Origin: Planctomycetota bacterium
GTDB taxonomy: Bacteria; Planctomycetota; Phycisphaerae; WQYP01
NCBI GenBank assembly: GCA_021826605.1
Contig: JAKAZF010000075.1
Location: forward strand, 1 to 8,985
DNA: 8,985 bases
Direction of reading: 5' to 3'
A program made the translations under genes and the position numbers. Of the stretch, positions 1 through 6,044 are shown one piece after another (positions within the stretch are counted from its first letter, which is position 1; each line of letters starts with the position of its first letter). The notes beneath the pieces were generated by a model. It was not told where the DNA came from. It saw only the letters and a list, made by a program, of their open reading frames with translations, and did no database searches.

Positions 1-24
1 TCGCTTCCAGCGTAGCTCAGGAAT

Positions 25-717
25 TTATTTCGCTGCCGCCACGCCCGTGGGCAAAGTTTTTATGTTAATAACCTTCTGATTGGTAAATACCTGGCCTGTC
101 AGGGCGTCCCTAAATGTCAGATGAAAGGTAATGCTGTGATTGACCGGAGGCTTTTTCCAGGGACAGTTAAAGCAGAACTCATTGAGACCGAAACTTCCGT
201 ACCACAACTTTTTGGATTGTTGCGGTGTAAAAACCCAGCGTCCGATGCGCTGCGAACCATGCGCTATACCCAAGTCAAAGGCTTCAATGGTGAAGGTTCC
301 CGTGGCCGGTAATACCAGATTTCCCGGCATCAGCGTGCGAACAAAGACGCGAAAGCCGTTCAAGACTTTGGCGTTTTTCAAGTGGGCGGCGGCGGTGTCG
401 GCTGTGACCTGCACTGAACTGACCGTAAAAAGTTCTGATAAGCGTTGGGGTGCCAGCGTGGCAATGCGCACGGTGTGGGCGGCCAACTGCGCCTTCAGGT
501 TGGCAATGGTGCGGTTTTGCTGATGGAGCGTGGACTCCAAGGCGGTATTTTTATTTTGCAGCACCACATTCTGCTTATAGAGCGGTGCGTTGCTTTTGTA
601 GTTGGCGCAGCCGCCGGCACCAAAAATAAACAGGCCGCATCCCAGAAGGGTTCCCGCCCACCGGCCCGGGAATGTAAAAATAGATCGCATGATTGAATCC
701 ACTATCAGGTGCCGCAT
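25..717 (-). CDS. Small coiled-coil lipoprotein, function unknown
   Basis: This 230-residue protein matches no family I can name. Its N-terminus reads as a lipoprotein signal: basic residues, a hydrophobic stretch at about residues 21-33, then a lipobox ending GAGGC with the acceptor Cys37, so it is probably anchored to a membrane facing the periplasm. Residues 47-90 are rich in Gln, Asn, Leu and Ala with heptad-like spacing and probably form a coiled coil. Residues 95-225 alternate hydrophobic and polar residues like a beta-rich domain and contain a short CFNCPW motif. The start at 717 lies two bases after the clpP stop, suggesting reinitiation by the same ribosomes. A second ATG at 690 would give a more compact signal peptide and is an equally good start, since neither has a clear ribosome binding site. 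The two genes are probably co-transcribed. Confidence 0.72.
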   Translation of the reverse strand: MRHLIVDSIMRSIFTFPGRWAGTLLGCGLFIFGAGGCANYKSNAPLYKQNVVLQNKNTALESTLHQQNRTIANLKAQLAAHTVRIATLAPQRLSELFTVSSVQVTADTAAAHLKNAKVLNGFRVFVRTLMPGNLVLPATGTFTIEAFDLGIAHGSQRIGRWVFTPQQSKKLWYGSFGLNEFCFNCPWKKPPVNHSITFHLTFRDALTGQVFTNQKVINIKTLPTGVAAAK

Positions 718-719
718 GG

Positions 720-1442
720 TTATTGATCCGGCGATTCGGTGTCCGCACTTGGCGGAGCAAGGTCGCCACCGCGACTTGGTGCGGTCGGTTCGATCATCCG
801 GGTAAGTTTTTTATCCACCACGCCATACGCGATGGCTTCTTCCGCTTCCAGCCACAGGTTGCGGTCGCAATCGCGATGAATTTTATCAACGGTCTGTCCG
901 GAATGCTCGGCGAGAATTTCATACATTCTCTGGCGCAGGCGAATCATTTCCTTAGCTTCAATGGCCAAGTCCGTGGCCGTGCCCTGCATGACCCCGCCGA
1001 TCAGCGGCTGGTGAATCATCACGCGGCTATTGGGCAGCGCATACCGTTTGCCTTTTTTACCGGCTGCCAGAAGCCAGGCACCCATACTGGCGGCCAAGCC
1101 CACACAGGTTGTGGATACATCACACCGCAAAAACTGAATCGTGTCATAAATCGCCAGACCGGCCGTCACTGATCCGCCGGGGCTGTTAATGTAAAAATTA
1201 ATATCGGTTTTGGAATCTTCATTGGAGAGAAACAGGAGCTGGGCAATAACCAGATTGGCAATTTCATCATCAATGGGGCCGGCGAGAAAAATAATGCGAT
1301 CCCGCAGCAGGCGCGAAAAAATATCGTAAGAGCGTTCGCCGCGACCGCTTTTTTCCACGACAATCGGCACGAGGTTGTTGGCCGAAGGCTCATTTTTCAA
1401 GGTTTGCCGCACCACCGAGGCGGGATCACTGGAAAATTTCAT
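720..1442 (-). CDS. clpP: ATP-dependent Clp protease proteolytic subunit ClpP
   Basis: This is a serine peptidase of the ClpP family. Such subunits form a two-ring barrel that degrades unfolded or tagged proteins fed by a Clp ATPase in the cytoplasm. Family signatures run in order: [13 protein letters not shown] (about 34-46), [12 protein letters not shown] (84-95), nucleophile Ser119 in [11 protein letters not shown], and His144 in MIHQP. Aligned by eye with E. coli ClpP, the third triad position, Asp in most members, falls on Asn195 in DCDRNLWL; the loop after His144 is two residues longer. An Asn here is known from some second ClpP copies such as Listeria ClpP1. At 240 residues it is longer than the usual 195-210, with an extended N-terminus and a Pro/Ser/Asp-rich tail from about 218. 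The start is fixed by AGAAGGAG at 1451-1458, eight bases before the ATG. No clpX or tig is adjacent. Confidence 0.95.
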   Translation of the reverse strand: MKFSSDPASVVRQTLKNEPSANNLVPIVVEKSGRGERSYDIFSRLLRDRIIFLAGPIDDEIANLVIAQLLFLSNEDSKTDINFYINSPGGSVTAGLAIYDTIQFLRCDVSTTCVGLAASMGAWLLAAGKKGKRYALPNSRVMIHQPLIGGVMQGTATDLAIEAKEMIRLRQRMYEILAEHSGQTVDKIHRDCDRNLWLEAEEAIAYGVVDKKLTRMIEPTAPSRGGDLAPPSADTESPDQ

Positions 1443-1478
1443 TCAATACGCTCCTTCTTGCGTTAAATCCATCCCCTT

Positions 1479-1507
1479 AGCGTAGCGGGGCAAACAATTC
1501 ATGGCAA
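1479..1507 (-). promoter_or_regulatory. Possible clpP promoter
   Basis: Read on the minus strand, TTGCCA (1502-1507, five of six matches to the -35 consensus) is followed after 17 bases by TACGCT (1479-1484, three of six matches to -10). Spacing and position, about 37 bases upstream of the clpP ATG, are right, but the -10 box is poor. Confidence 0.28.
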
Positions 1508-1529
1508 CTCTGGACAGGTTTTAGGTGAT

Positions 1530-1558
1530 AGGTTACCAGGTTACAGGGGACAGGTTAC
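1530..1558. repeat. Three AGGTTAC words
   Basis: AGGTTAC occurs at 1530-1536, 1538-1544 and 1552-1558, with spacers of one and seven bases. A related AGGTGAT precedes them at 1523-1529. The block is non-coding and may be a degenerate tandem repeat. Confidence 0.6.
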
Positions 1559-1613
1559 AGTGTCACGTCCAGCACAACGCCGGTGGCCGGAACCCCCACA
1601 AAACCCCACGAAG

Positions 1614-1632
1614 CCGCCGGCTCCGCCGGCGG
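1614..1632. repeat. GC-rich perfect hairpin
   Basis: CCGCCGGC (1614-1621) and GCCGGCGG (1625-1632) form a perfect 8-bp stem around the loop TCC. There is no T-tract on either side, so a classical terminator is unlikely. It looks like a REP-type palindromic repeat unit. Confidence 0.6.
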
Positions 1633-1644
1633 TGCAACCCACGG

Positions 1645-1665
1645 AAAAGGTGTCAGGTACCTTTT
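1645..1665. repeat. Hairpin with A-run and T-run arms
   Basis: AAAAGGT (1645-1651) and ACCTTTT (1659-1665) form a perfect 7-bp stem around a 7-base loop. The A-run and T-run would let it act as a weak bidirectional terminator, but the stem is short and no gene ends next to it. A dispersed repeat is equally likely. Confidence 0.5.
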
Positions 1666-1676
1666 ACGAGGATGAA

Positions 1677-1697
1677 AGGAGGTAGGAGGTAGGAGTT
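1677..1697. repeat. AGGAGGT/AGGAGTT tandem 7-mer
   Basis: Two exact AGGAGGT units (1677-1683, 1684-1690) are followed by AGGAGTT (1691-1697). Slightly downstream, AGAAGTTAGAAT (1704-1715) differs by one base from AGGAGTTAGAAT at 7704-7715, at the end of another tandem array in this window. The two arrays therefore appear related. Confidence 0.6.
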
Positions 1698-1794
1698 GCA
1701 CGTAGAAGTTAGAATGGTTTGAAGCGCTGCGCGGCTATTTTGCTGGATGCCGGATGCGAGATGCTCGCTGCTGGCCGCTGGTGGCCGCGGCGAC

Positions 1795-1823
1795 TTGTCG
1801 GGGTGGGGCGGGTCGGATATTCT
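1795..1823 (+). promoter_or_regulatory. Possible promoter of tRNA-Gly
   Basis: TTGTCG (1795-1800) and TATTCT (1818-1823) each match four of six consensus positions and are separated by exactly 17 bases. Transcription would begin near 1830, about 17 bases before the mature tRNA. This is a weak sequence match supported by position. Confidence 0.33.
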
Positions 1824-1846
1824 GGAGCTTGTTGTACGGACGCTTT

Positions 1847-1918
<72 letters not shown>

Positions 1919-1960
1919 TTTAACCAAGGCTGTTGACTGACGGTGCCATGCAGGTTCTCA

Positions 1961-2023
1961 CGTAGCGCAGGCGTCCCGCCTGCTTGGATTGTGTTTCTGA
2001 TCCAGGCAAGATGCCTGCGGTAC
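1961..2023. repeat. Double-hairpin palindromic repeat after tRNA-Gly
   Basis: Hairpin 1 is GCAGGCG (1967-1973), loop TCC, CGCCTGC (1977-1983). Hairpin 2 is CAGGCA (2003-2008), loop AGA, TGCCTG (2012-2017). The outer edges also mirror each other: GTAGCGCAGGC at 1962-1972 against the reverse complement of GCCTGCGGTAC at 2013-2023, with one mismatch. Two hairpins of opposite polarity around a 19-base spacer are the layout of REP doublets (BIME-like). No transposase is present in the window. Confidence 0.65.
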
Positions 2024-2284
2024 ATGTGTTGTCGGCGTGACGGCACCAGCGGATAAATTGTGTGAAGTAAATACGGACGCAGCTTTGGGATCCTTACGAT
2101 TTTTTCGTCGGGTGCGCATCGCGCCGGGGTTGACATTGAATTTAGCCAAGCACGGTGCCTCACTTTCCGCGGGCGTGCGCGGCGCACACGCTCATGACAA
2201 CCGACTCGAGTGGTAACACCGGCGATATGGGGCCGCGCGTTCTGGAATTTTCGTCAATGTATGTCCGTTTACACAATAGTACGC

Positions 2285-2335
2285 AGGAGCCTGTCCGAGT
2301 AATCGCAATCCCGGCCATTCCTCGGACAGACGCCT
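2285..2335. repeat. Long hairpin element, copy A
   Basis: CTGTCCGAG (2291-2299) and CTCGGACAG (2321-2329) form a perfect 9-bp stem. Beyond A·C and A·G mismatches, outer pairs extend it to 2285 and 2335. The 21-base loop contains TCGCAATCC (2303-2311) followed by GGC and ATT. The same flank word GGAGCCTGT, loop word TCGCAATCC and closing ACAG recur in copy B at 8047-8097. It lies about 145 bases upstream of the esterase ATG and upstream of its predicted promoter, so it would not be in that transcript's leader if that promoter is correct. Confidence 0.65.
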
Positions 2336-2396
2336 CGTGTCGTCTTGGTTGTGGCAATTAGTGGGAATTATCTGCATAATTATCGCAAGAAACGAT

Positions 2397-2425
2397 TCGA
2401 CTTTTTCTCTCGCGCCGGATATATT
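2397..2425 (+). promoter_or_regulatory. Probable promoter of the esterase gene
   Basis: TCGACT (2397-2402, four of six to the -35 consensus) and TATATT (2420-2425, five of six to -10) are separated by 17 bases. The start point would be near 2432, leaving a leader of about 50 bases before the ATG at 2481. An AATTAT/ATAATT inverted repeat at 2366-2381 sits just upstream and could be an operator or a curved AT-rich element. Confidence 0.42.
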
Positions 2426-2480
2426 CCTGGTTGAATGGTGATTTGCCCGGTTTGGGTTCTGGCATGACGGAGTTACGGAA

Positions 2481-3800
2481 ATGAATAAAAGCGTCCTATT
2501 AACTCGGACTTTGATCGTCGCGGCGGTAACGGTAATGGGGATGTTGGTGATGGCCACGCCCGCCGGTGCCTTGCGTGCCGCCCAAATGCACGTTCCGTTG
2601 AAATTTCAATTTGGGCCTGCGCCCCACGTGCCGGGATATATCCGCGTGCTGCCCAACATGGCCTATACTCCTGCTCGCGGTTACGGCTTTGATTTAGGCT
2701 TTAAGGTCAAAGGTGTTCATCGCAGCAATGCCGCCGGCGTGCGCGGAGCTTTTGTCACGAGCCACAAGCCCTTCTTTTTTTCGGTTCAACTGCCGTCCGG
2801 CAATTATAATGTTTCCGTAACGCTGGGTGACCTGAACGGAAAATCAGTCACGACGGTAAAAGCGGAACAGCGGCGTCTGATGTTTAAGAAAGTCGTCACC
2901 ACCGCGGGAAAGTTTGTGACACGCACCTTTACAGTGAATACCCGAATCCCGGAAATTTCCACGGGCGGCAAAGTTCATTTAAAGCCGCGGGAGATCGGTG
3001 CATTGGACTGGGACAACAAACTCACGATTGAATTCAGTAACACGCGGCCCTGTTTGTGTGCCATGACGATAACCAAGGCGCATCCTGTCACGATTTTTAT
3101 TGCCGGTGATTCAACGGATACCGATCAGCGTTTTGAACCCTGGTGCAGTTGGGGACAGATGATCACGCGCTTTTTTGTGCCGCGCCACGTCGTGGTGGCG
3201 AATTATGCCGAGGACGGCGAATCCGCCAACAGCTTTATCTGGGAAAATCGCCTCAATAAAGTCATGAGTGTTATTCGCCCCGGGGATTATCTGTTTATTG
3301 AGTTCGGGCATAATGACCAGCATGAGCGCGGCAAAAATGCCGGGCCGAAAAATGAATATCGCAAGTCTATACTCACCATGATCGCGGATGCCCGCGCGCA
3401 TCACGCCATCCCGGTGCTGGTCACCCCCATGGCCCGGCGGCTGTACCGTCACGGCAAAATATATAACAGCCTCGTGGGTTTTCCGATTGAAATGCGGTTG
3501 ATTGCCAAACAGCAGCATGTGCCGCTGATTGATCTCAATGCCATGAGCACCATATTTTTTAATAAGCTGGGGCCTGATGAATCGAAAGTGGCCTTTGTAG
3601 ATCGTACCCATAACGATGATTACGGTGCTTATGAAATTGCCAAATGTGTGGTACTGGGAATTCAGAAAGCCCATTTGCCTCTGACCGCCTTTCTCCGGCC
3701 CGGTTTAAAGCCCTTTAACCCGGCCCACCCTGATCCAGTAAGCAGCTTTCATATTCCGCCTGATCCGCAATATTCCACAGTCAAGCCGTCAGGCTGGTAA
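2481..3800 (+). CDS. Secreted GDSL/SGNH acetylesterase, rhamnogalacturonan acetylesterase type (CE12-like)
   Basis: A 439-residue secreted hydrolase that probably removes acetyl groups from plant polysaccharides such as pectin. A Sec signal peptide covers about residues 1-34 (hydrophobic 11-26, cleavage near the Ala-rich 28-34). Residues 36-200 form a beta-rich module, containing RGYGFDLG and LPSGNYNVSVTLGD, like the N-terminal domain of many bacterial CE12 enzymes. The catalytic SGNH domain follows: block I GDST with nucleophile Ser211, block II glycine Gly246 (DGES), block III GHND with Asn278, and block V Asp374/His377 in DRTHND. All catalytic positions are present, so it should be active. 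The start is supported by GGAG at 2469-2472, eight bases upstream. No pectate lyase, glycosidase or TonB transporter is adjacent, so the substrate is inferred from family only. A palindrome at 3863-3877 lies downstream without a T-run. Confidence 0.88.
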   Translation: MNKSVLLTRTLIVAAVTVMGMLVMATPAGALRAAQMHVPLKFQFGPAPHVPGYIRVLPNMAYTPARGYGFDLGFKVKGVHRSNAAGVRGAFVTSHKPFFFSVQLPSGNYNVSVTLGDLNGKSVTTVKAEQRRLMFKKVVTTAGKFVTRTFTVNTRIPEISTGGKVHLKPREIGALDWDNKLTIEFSNTRPCLCAMTITKAHPVTIFIAGDSTDTDQRFEPWCSWGQMITRFFVPRHVVVANYAEDGESANSFIWENRLNKVMSVIRPGDYLFIEFGHNDQHERGKNAGPKNEYRKSILTMIADARAHHAIPVLVTPMARRLYRHGKIYNSLVGFPIEMRLIAKQQHVPLIDLNAMSTIFFNKLGPDESKVAFVDRTHNDDYGAYEIAKCVVLGIQKAHLPLTAFLRPGLKPFNPAHPDPVSSFHIPPDPQYSTVKPSGW

Positions 3801-3823
3801 TACATGGTCGGAAATAATTATTG

Positions 3824-3833
3824 CCTCGGACAG
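3824..3833. repeat. Partial match to the long hairpin element
   Basis: CCTCGGACAG is identical to the right arm of copy A (2320-2329). Read on the minus strand, GGAACCCTGTCCGAGG resembles the left edge GGAGCCTGTCCGAG. No pairing arm or TCGCAATCC word is nearby. It may be a decayed half copy or chance. Confidence 0.3.
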
Positions 3834-3862
3834 GGTTCCAGCCGAACAATGGCGGGCGAAAG

Positions 3863-3877
3863 GCGGGAAATTTCCGC
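3863..3877. repeat. Palindrome between the esterase and the next gene
   Basis: GCGGGAAATTTCCGC is palindromic apart from one G·T pair. It could be a protein-binding site or a weak hairpin, but there is no T-run to make a terminator. The rest of the gap 3801-4025 shows a TATTAT at 3971-3976 without a good -35 partner. Confidence 0.35.
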
Positions 3878-4025
3878 AACCGCAAGCGAACTGATGCGTT
3901 CTAACTATTGAGAGCCGCACCCGGGGCAGGATGATGCGCCGTACATGCAATGTTTTGGCGGTGGAGTCGTTATTATTGGTCATGTGGTGAATTTTGCCGT
4001 TGCTGCATAACAATAAGGTGGTTTT

Positions 4026-4826
4026 GTGAAGCTTAACGACTTAAAACGACCTGAAATGATCAAAGCGGCGTTGGCAGTCCTGCTGATACTCTTTGCCGGG
4101 ATCTATCTGGCGGTGCACTTAGGATCGCTTTTTGGTCGGCCGACATCCAATGCCGTCGCCTTTTATCAGGTATTCCGGCCCGCTGGTGTCAACCCCTATC
4201 GTCCCATCAGCGCCGCCAATCCGGCTAATCCCTCATCCAAATTTGCCACCGTAACGTATAAATTTGCAGACGCTCAAGGTGCGGTAGATGTTGTGAACTA
4301 CCCCAGCGACCCGACGCGGGCGTTGGCTGTTAAGCTTCAGCGGGCCGGCAAGCCGGGCGTGCCCGCCTGGGTACAGCAGGTCAAGGCGGTTTCCGATCCG
4401 GCAGGGCAGGCTCTGATGTTTGCGCAATTACGCGGCCCCTGGTTAATGCGGCGATGGCTCCTGGACGCGCATGTCAGTAAAAGTCAGATGAACGTATTGG
4501 CCTTGGATCAGCACGACTTCCAGACGTCCATCGCGATGCTGAATCAATCGCAGCAACAGGGGTTGGTTGATCCCGGTTTACTGGGACGGGTACAGAAGGC
4601 TCTCAAGACGTTCTTGAAGACGAAAGGGCACGTGTCCAAAGCGGGCCCGAGAAAAGATGCCGCCGTCAGGGTCATGACGCTGGCTCGCCGATACGCCGCT
4701 TTGATCCAGGCCCGCCGGACCCGGGCGCTATCGAAATATGTAGCCAAGGTTATGGATCAACTGTCGGACCAGGAAAAATCAGCTCTGGCGGCGCGCATAG
4801 CGCCCATTATGCGACGCTTTAATTAG
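4026..4826 (+). CDS. Unrecognised single-pass membrane protein
   Basis: I do not recognise the family of this 266-residue protein. Residues 12-31 form one strong transmembrane helix after a short basic N-terminus, so the protein is probably anchored with the rest outside the cytoplasm. Residues 38-75 are rich in Pro, Asn and Ala and may be a linker. Residues 75-150 mix predicted beta and helix (NYPSDPTRALAVKLQ, QALMFAQLRGPWLMRRWLL). From about 150 to the end the protein is helical, Gln-rich then strongly Arg/Lys-rich, ending in LSDQEKSALAARIAPIMRRF. The start is GTG at 4026, chosen because AAGGTGG (4015-4021) precedes it; the next in-frame ATG at 4056 has no such site. It follows the esterase by 225 bases and is probably a separate transcript. 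The frame, signal and codon pattern support a real gene. Confidence 0.7.
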   Translation: MKLNDLKRPEMIKAALAVLLILFAGIYLAVHLGSLFGRPTSNAVAFYQVFRPAGVNPYRPISAANPANPSSKFATVTYKFADAQGAVDVVNYPSDPTRALAVKLQRAGKPGVPAWVQQVKAVSDPAGQALMFAQLRGPWLMRRWLLDAHVSKSQMNVLALDQHDFQTSIAMLNQSQQQGLVDPGLLGRVQKALKTFLKTKGHVSKAGPRKDAAVRVMTLARRYAALIQARRTRALSKYVAKVMDQLSDQEKSALAARIAPIMRRFN

Positions 4827-5003
4827 CGTCCGAAAAAAGCACGTCCGTGGGAAAGTTTATTCGTGGGAAGACTTTGTAAAAAATGCTTCAAAATAAGGCG
4901 TTTGGAGCTTCATTATCGGAAGCGGAAATTTTATGGACGTTCACTCATGTAACATCGATTCCTGACCGATGATACAGGTGCCTGTTCAATAATGCGTGTT
5001 CCC

Positions 5004-5027
5004 GGAGGGGGCCGCATGGACGCTTGA
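5004..5027 (+). other. Strong Shine-Dalgarno with a three-codon open frame upstream of the HAD gene
   Basis: GGAGGGGG (5004-5010 region) precedes ATG at 5016 with ideal spacing, but the frame reads Met-Asp-Ala-stop (TGA at 5025-5027). It is in the same frame as the downstream HAD gene, whose likely ATG is at 5079. It could be a regulatory minimal upstream frame, or the remains of an older start disabled by a stop. The rest of the 4827-5078 gap shows only small inverted repeats (CATCG/CGATG at 4953-4971) and no clear promoter. Confidence 0.35.
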
Positions 5028-5078
5028 AAATTGTGTTGGTTTTGGCGTCGGTGTGTGTCTTGTTTGAGCGGATTGATT

Positions 5079-6044
5079 ATGTCAGTAGATGAATTATTTG
5101 AATCGCTGCGAAAAATTGTTGCTCCGCGCCGCACGTCGGTCGGCACCGGGCCTTCTACAAATGTTGTAGCATTTGCCAAAGCTCCGGCCGCTACCACGGC
5201 GCTGCCGCCCTTTGCCGCAACCGCTTCCCCGCTGCCCCGAGCGATTAAAATGATCGCCTTGGATATGGATGGCACGCTGCTTAGCCCCAAAGAATCCATC
5301 ACCCCGCGCGTCCATCATGCAATCCACCTGGCCGCCAAGCGGGGCATTCATGTGGTCCTGGCCACCGCCCGTCCGCCGCGCAGCGTGCGGTTTTATCATC
5401 GGGCGTTAAAGTTGCAGACTCCGATCATCAGCCATAATGGAGCTTTGATCTGGGATGAAAACCAAAAATGCGTTCTGCGGCATGTCAGCTTGCCCCATGC
5501 CCTGGTGCGCCGGGTCATTGACTACGCCCGACTGCGTTGCCCGGAAGTTATTCCCAGCGTGGAAATTATCGACAAGCTTTATTCCGACCATTTTGGCATT
5601 GTTCCCGCTGATGCCATTCCCGCCGGTCGCAGTTTTAACCCCGATGTCATTGCCGCCATGGAAACATTCCTGCATGTGCCGGTCACGCGAATCATGTTCC
5701 ATGCCAAAACCTCCACCATCGAAGAATTATGTCAGCTTCTGCCCCGACGATTTGAGCACCGCATCGGTCTGTTTCGCAGCGATGCACGACTGCTGCAAAT
5801 TGTAGCGCCTGACACCAACAAGGCCATGGCCTTGGATTTTGTCTGTAAGTCTTATGGAATTGCCCGTGACCAGGTTCTGGCCGTCGGAGATAATGCCAAT
5901 GATCTGCCCATGTTGCAATGGGCCGGTGTAAGTGCCGCCATGGCCAACGGCCCCGAGCACATCCGAAAAGCCGCACGCCATGTTGTTCCCTCCAACCGGG
6001 AAGATGGCGTAGCGGTGGCCATTGAGCGCTTCGCGCTGGCGTGA
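5079..6044 (+). CDS. Cof-type HAD-superfamily phosphatase (HAD-IIB)
   Basis: A predicted cytoplasmic Mg-dependent phosphatase acting on small phosphorylated metabolites, as Cof/YidA-type enzymes act on sugar phosphates and related compounds. Numbered from the ATG at 5079 (321 residues): motif I DMDGT with nucleophile Asp62 and acid/base Asp64, motif II Thr96 in ATARP, motif III Lys248 in DTNKAMAL, motif IV GDNAND (270-275). The C2B cap lies between, about 100-230. Residues 15-56 before the HAD core are an Ala/Pro/Thr-rich extension, which usual Cof proteins lack. The frame stays open upstream to a TTG at 5031, but the added residues are Cys/Trp-rich and unlike coding sequence, so I prefer 5079 even though its ribosome site is weak. 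Its stop overlaps the next gene's GTG by four bases, so it heads a three-gene operon. Confidence 0.88.
   Translation: MSVDELFESLRKIVAPRRTSVGTGPSTNVVAFAKAPAATTALPPFAATASPLPRAIKMIALDMDGTLLSPKESITPRVHHAIHLAAKRGIHVVLATARPPRSVRFYHRALKLQTPIISHNGALIWDENQKCVLRHVSLPHALVRRVIDYARLRCPEVIPSVEIIDKLYSDHFGIVPADAIPAGRSFNPDVIAAMETFLHVPVTRIMFHAKTSTIEELCQLLPRRFEHRIGLFRSDARLLQIVAPDTNKAMALDFVCKSYGIARDQVLAVGDNANDLPMLQWAGVSAAMANGPEHIRKAARHVVPSNREDGVAVAIERFALA

Larger units (their letters stand above)
1443..1846. other. Gene-free gap between clpP and tRNA-Gly, rich in short repeats
   Basis: No convincing gene lies here. The gap holds the clpP leader and possible promoter, three AGGTTAC words (1530-1558), two hairpins (1614-1632 and 1645-1665), a purine-rich tandem repeat (1677-1697) and a possible tRNA promoter (1795-1823). 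Open frames on the minus strand run through the antisense of the tRNA and look spurious. Confidence 0.7.
1919..2480. other. Gene-free gap between tRNA-Gly and the esterase gene
   Basis: I see no supportable gene in these 560 bases. The gap holds a double hairpin (1961-2023), a small hairpin GTGCG/CGCAC (2175-2187), the long hairpin element copy A (2285-2335), an AATTAT/ATAATT inverted repeat (2366-2381) and a plausible esterase promoter (2397-2425). A perfect TTGACA at 2130-2135 has no -10 partner. Antisense open frames here have no start signal and run into the hairpin repeats or the tRNA. Confidence 0.65.

Noticed and set aside
2130..2135. Perfect TTGACA -35 hexamer
   Set aside because: No acceptable -10 box occurs 15-19 bases downstream (the 2151-2160 region is GC-rich), and no gene starts in range.
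1958..2149. Minus-strand frame with a basic N-terminus (MAKFNVNPGAMRTRRKNRKD)
   Set aside because: It starts at TTG with no ribosome site, and its C-terminal third is simply the double-hairpin repeat. No family is recognisable.
3111..3674. 187-residue minus-strand frame inside the esterase gene
   Set aside because: It is a shadow of the plus-strand gene, whose catalytic motifs are all intact. Its sequence matches no family.
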